This document shows, one piece after another, positions 61,986-64,000 of a stretch of DNA of 64,000 nt. Within the stretch, counting starts at the first letter, position 1; every line of letters starts with the position of its first letter. Position numbers and translations under genes: made by a program. The notes below the pieces were generated by a model. The model was not told where the DNA came from, did not search any database, and saw only the letters and a program-made list of their open reading frames with translations. The DNA comes from Euglena gracilis (lineage: Eukaryota > Euglenida > Euglenophyceae > Euglenales), in contig CP154954.1 of assembly GCA_039621445.1 (NCBI GenBank), positions 71,452,150 to 71,516,149 on the forward strand. Direction: 5' to 3'.

Positions 61986-62689
61986 GTTGGGGGGGGAGGT
62001 GGGAATATTTGCGGAGAGTTGAAATGGAGACGGGGAGGGAAACGTGGAAACCCGGGAAAACCCCCACGTTTGCACCACACTCACAAACTCCACTTTTTGG
62101 AAGCATTGGTTGGAATCTCGTCAGTTGCAGAGAGGGGGAGGATAACGGAGCGGTTGCAGAAAAGGGGGAGTGACAATTTTGGAGGTGGCAAATCGGCCTG
62201 CTCAAAAGAAGGGAAAACCAAATCCGGGTAGCAGGTCCTCCATTGTCACAGAACCCGCCATTGTTTTGCACAAGATAAGACTGGCTGGGTTGCGGCCCTG
62301 TTGGCAGGAGGAAAAGATCGCCAAAAAAATCGCCATTCCGCATCCTGACCATAACATTGCTTGCCTACCCAAACGGAAAAGGTAAGTTTCCACATTCAAA
62401 TAACCATTCAGTCACATTCAGTCACTTCCCACCCTCACCCCGAGGGAAGGGGGCGTGGGTCACTTTGGTCACTTGGCGAAAAAATTACTCAAAATCAATA
62501 AATTTTGATTTTGGACAAAAACCCCCAAAAAATTTCCTTCGGCACCCACTGGGTGGCCACTTTCGGACTGTCCTGGCCGACCCCCTCGGGGGGAGGGGTC
62601 TGGAGCCAAAACCAGTCGATCATTCCGAAAAAAACCAGTCAGTGACCCCCCAGGGGTCGGATACACCTTCAGCAATGTAATGGTCAAAC

Positions 62690-62780
62690 AAACACAACGT
62701 TTCCGGCCCAACCTTTCCGGTGCTCGCCGCCAGATACCGCCGCTGAGGAGCTGCCACCGGTAACGTACCTCAGCCACCAG
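62690..62780 (-). pseudogene. Divergent E6-like exon
   Basis: Shares CAGCTCCTC, a TATCTGGC block and TTGGGCCGGAA with gene 1 exon E6. The translation reads WQLLSGGIWRRAPERLGRKR, about 3 codons longer, with the middle shifted out of register. It looks like a decayed copy. Confidence 0.4.
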
Positions 62781-62799
62781 AGGCAGTTGGCGGAATGAC

Positions 62800-63905
62800 T
62801 GGAGGGCACACGCGAATATGTTGCATGCGCTGGCGGTAGGAAGCGGATGGGGGGGGGGGTTCGGTCGGCTACATGTCGCGGATCACGATGTCCGGCTCAG
62901 CTTGGGGGTTGCAGCCGGGCCACAGGAGCAGGCATTGGGTCTTTGATACTCATTGGTGTTATTGGTGGGGGGGGCCCACCCACCCACCCACCACCCATAT
63001 GGTTTCAAATGCCACCTGACAGATTGGCCAGCACCGGGGACCCTGACAACTTCCTATACTGACAGGTTGGCCAGTAACGGGGAACCTAACCGTTTTCCTG
63101 GCGGACCCTGACATGTTCTTGGGCATGACAACTCCCCCCCCAGGGGGAGTAAGTGTAATTTCGGGATATATTGGACCTACATCAATTTCCAGAACCGGCC
63201 AGGGTTCAATAAAGGCCAGGTTGAGGGGTGGGTCAGACCCCCCCAATTCTGGTTCAGCTGAGTTGGTGACCAATTTTTTTGGCCTGGCGCAAAGCGCTGG
63301 GCCAAGAAAATTTGCCGCCGAAAATCGGCCATTTGAAAAAAAAAAAAAAAAAACGTTTACATCCCTAAAATTGTTTTCAGGGCAAAGAGCTGGAAGGAAA
63401 AATTTGACCTTTGGGGGGGGGCACTCACCACACAGCAAACTGGGCCAGAAGCGAAATTAGCGCCGGCCATAAACAGACAACAAGCCTTAGTGCATCTAAA
63501 GGGGGGGTACCCCCCAGGTCAATCCAGACCCCCCCCCTTGGCAGGTGGGTGGGGATGGTACGGACTACAACCATTGCTTACTGACCACGGCCTGGGGGGG
63601 GGGGTTGGTCACTCTGGCCACTCGGCTGAAAAGGGCCAAAATCAAAGGATTTGGAAAAATCCCCCCCCAAAAAATACGGCGCCTCCAGCGCCGGGGGGTG
63701 ACATTCGACCATTTCTGGCCTACCCCCCCCCCCGGGGGACAAAAACTAATTAGTCTCTCTAACAAAACCAGTCCGTCGGATGCACCTCAAGCATTGTCAT
63801 ATTGTTATGGTCCGTAGCCACTTATCCAGGAAGGGAGGTTGGGGTACACCCCTTCGCTAAGCTGTATACCCTCCGCTGCCGGTGAGTTCCCTCAGGGGAT
63901 GGGAC
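62800..63905. other. Right-end segment without recognised gene
   Basis: Poly-G/poly-C blocks, a CCCGGGAAACTGTCA-family remnant (63,015-63,140) and sequence resembling the interior of the 19.4-kb element. At 62,870-62,945 (minus) a frame reads NPQAEPDIVIRDM before a stop. Unassigned. Confidence 0.4.
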
Positions 63906-64000
63906 CAGGGGATTTCTTGAGGACCCCCCCCTGGGGGGGTCCAGCCTCCGGCTGGCAAAAAGGCTGCTGGCTGGATTTGAGCTGGCTGGCTGGAACTCCC
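63906..64000. mobile_element. hAT-like element family A, copy 3 (left end only)
   Basis: Starts CAGGGGATTTCTTGAGG and continues with a CCCCCC/GGGGGG hairpin, CAGCCTCCGGCTGGCAAAAA and CTGGCTGGATTTGAGCTGG, as in copies 1 and 2. The left flank is GATGGGAC. The right half is beyond the window. Confidence 0.8.

Overview
This window is nuclear DNA from a eukaryote with a large, repeat-rich genome. Short GC-rich exons sit in long introns full of microsatellites, poly-G/poly-C runs and small inverted-repeat elements. No bacterial-style gene, rRNA, tRNA or CRISPR array is visible. A photosynthetic or parasitic protist (for example a dinoflagellate or another alga) would fit, but the sequence alone does not fix the lineage.

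The coding content is a head-to-tail array, all on the minus strand, of one gene family: multi-pass membrane hybrid sensor histidine kinases. I rebuilt the exons by matching paralogous copies to each other and number them E1 (N-terminal) to E20 (C-terminal). E1-E8 give a sensor with about six membrane helices. E9 is a coiled-coil linker. E10 carries the phospho-histidine box (H-x-x-K-N type). E11-E15 make the DHp helix and HATPase domain, with N-box ENALTNAHRHG. E16-E19 make a receiver domain with the DDSP acid pocket, an aspartate formed at an intron junction, and a GKDVPP lysine loop. E20 is a short tail with a conserved stop. Gene 1 (545-6,508) contains E1-E9 and runs off the left edge. Gene 2 (9,543-35,763) is essentially complete. 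Gene 3 (43,491-55,144) has E1-E4 followed directly by E14-E20, so it lacks the phospho-histidine and N-box exons. Weak fragments of a fourth relative lie at 58.4-62.8 kb.

The most striking point is the introns. Where paralogs allow the ends to be compared, the introns have complementary ends, often beginning CAGG or CANGGGG, and are flanked by short direct repeats. Splicing out the element plus one repeat copy restores the reading frame, usually without a GT-AG pair. Gene 1 has an uninterrupted site where gene 2 carries a 763-bp inverted-repeat intron flanked by a 12-bp direct repeat. This looks like intron gain by an introner-type DNA element. The same window holds several free elements of similar architecture (CAGG-type terminal inverted repeats with 8-bp target duplications), including a three-copy hAT-like family and a 2.2-kb element, which suggests that mobile elements and introns may be related here.

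The rest is repeats: tetranucleotide arrays of nearly 1 kb inside intron 19 of gene 3, a recent 1.1-kb tandem duplication of part of the last receiver exon, a 690-bp tandem duplication between genes 1 and 2, and a dispersed family ending in CCCGGGAAACTGTCA.
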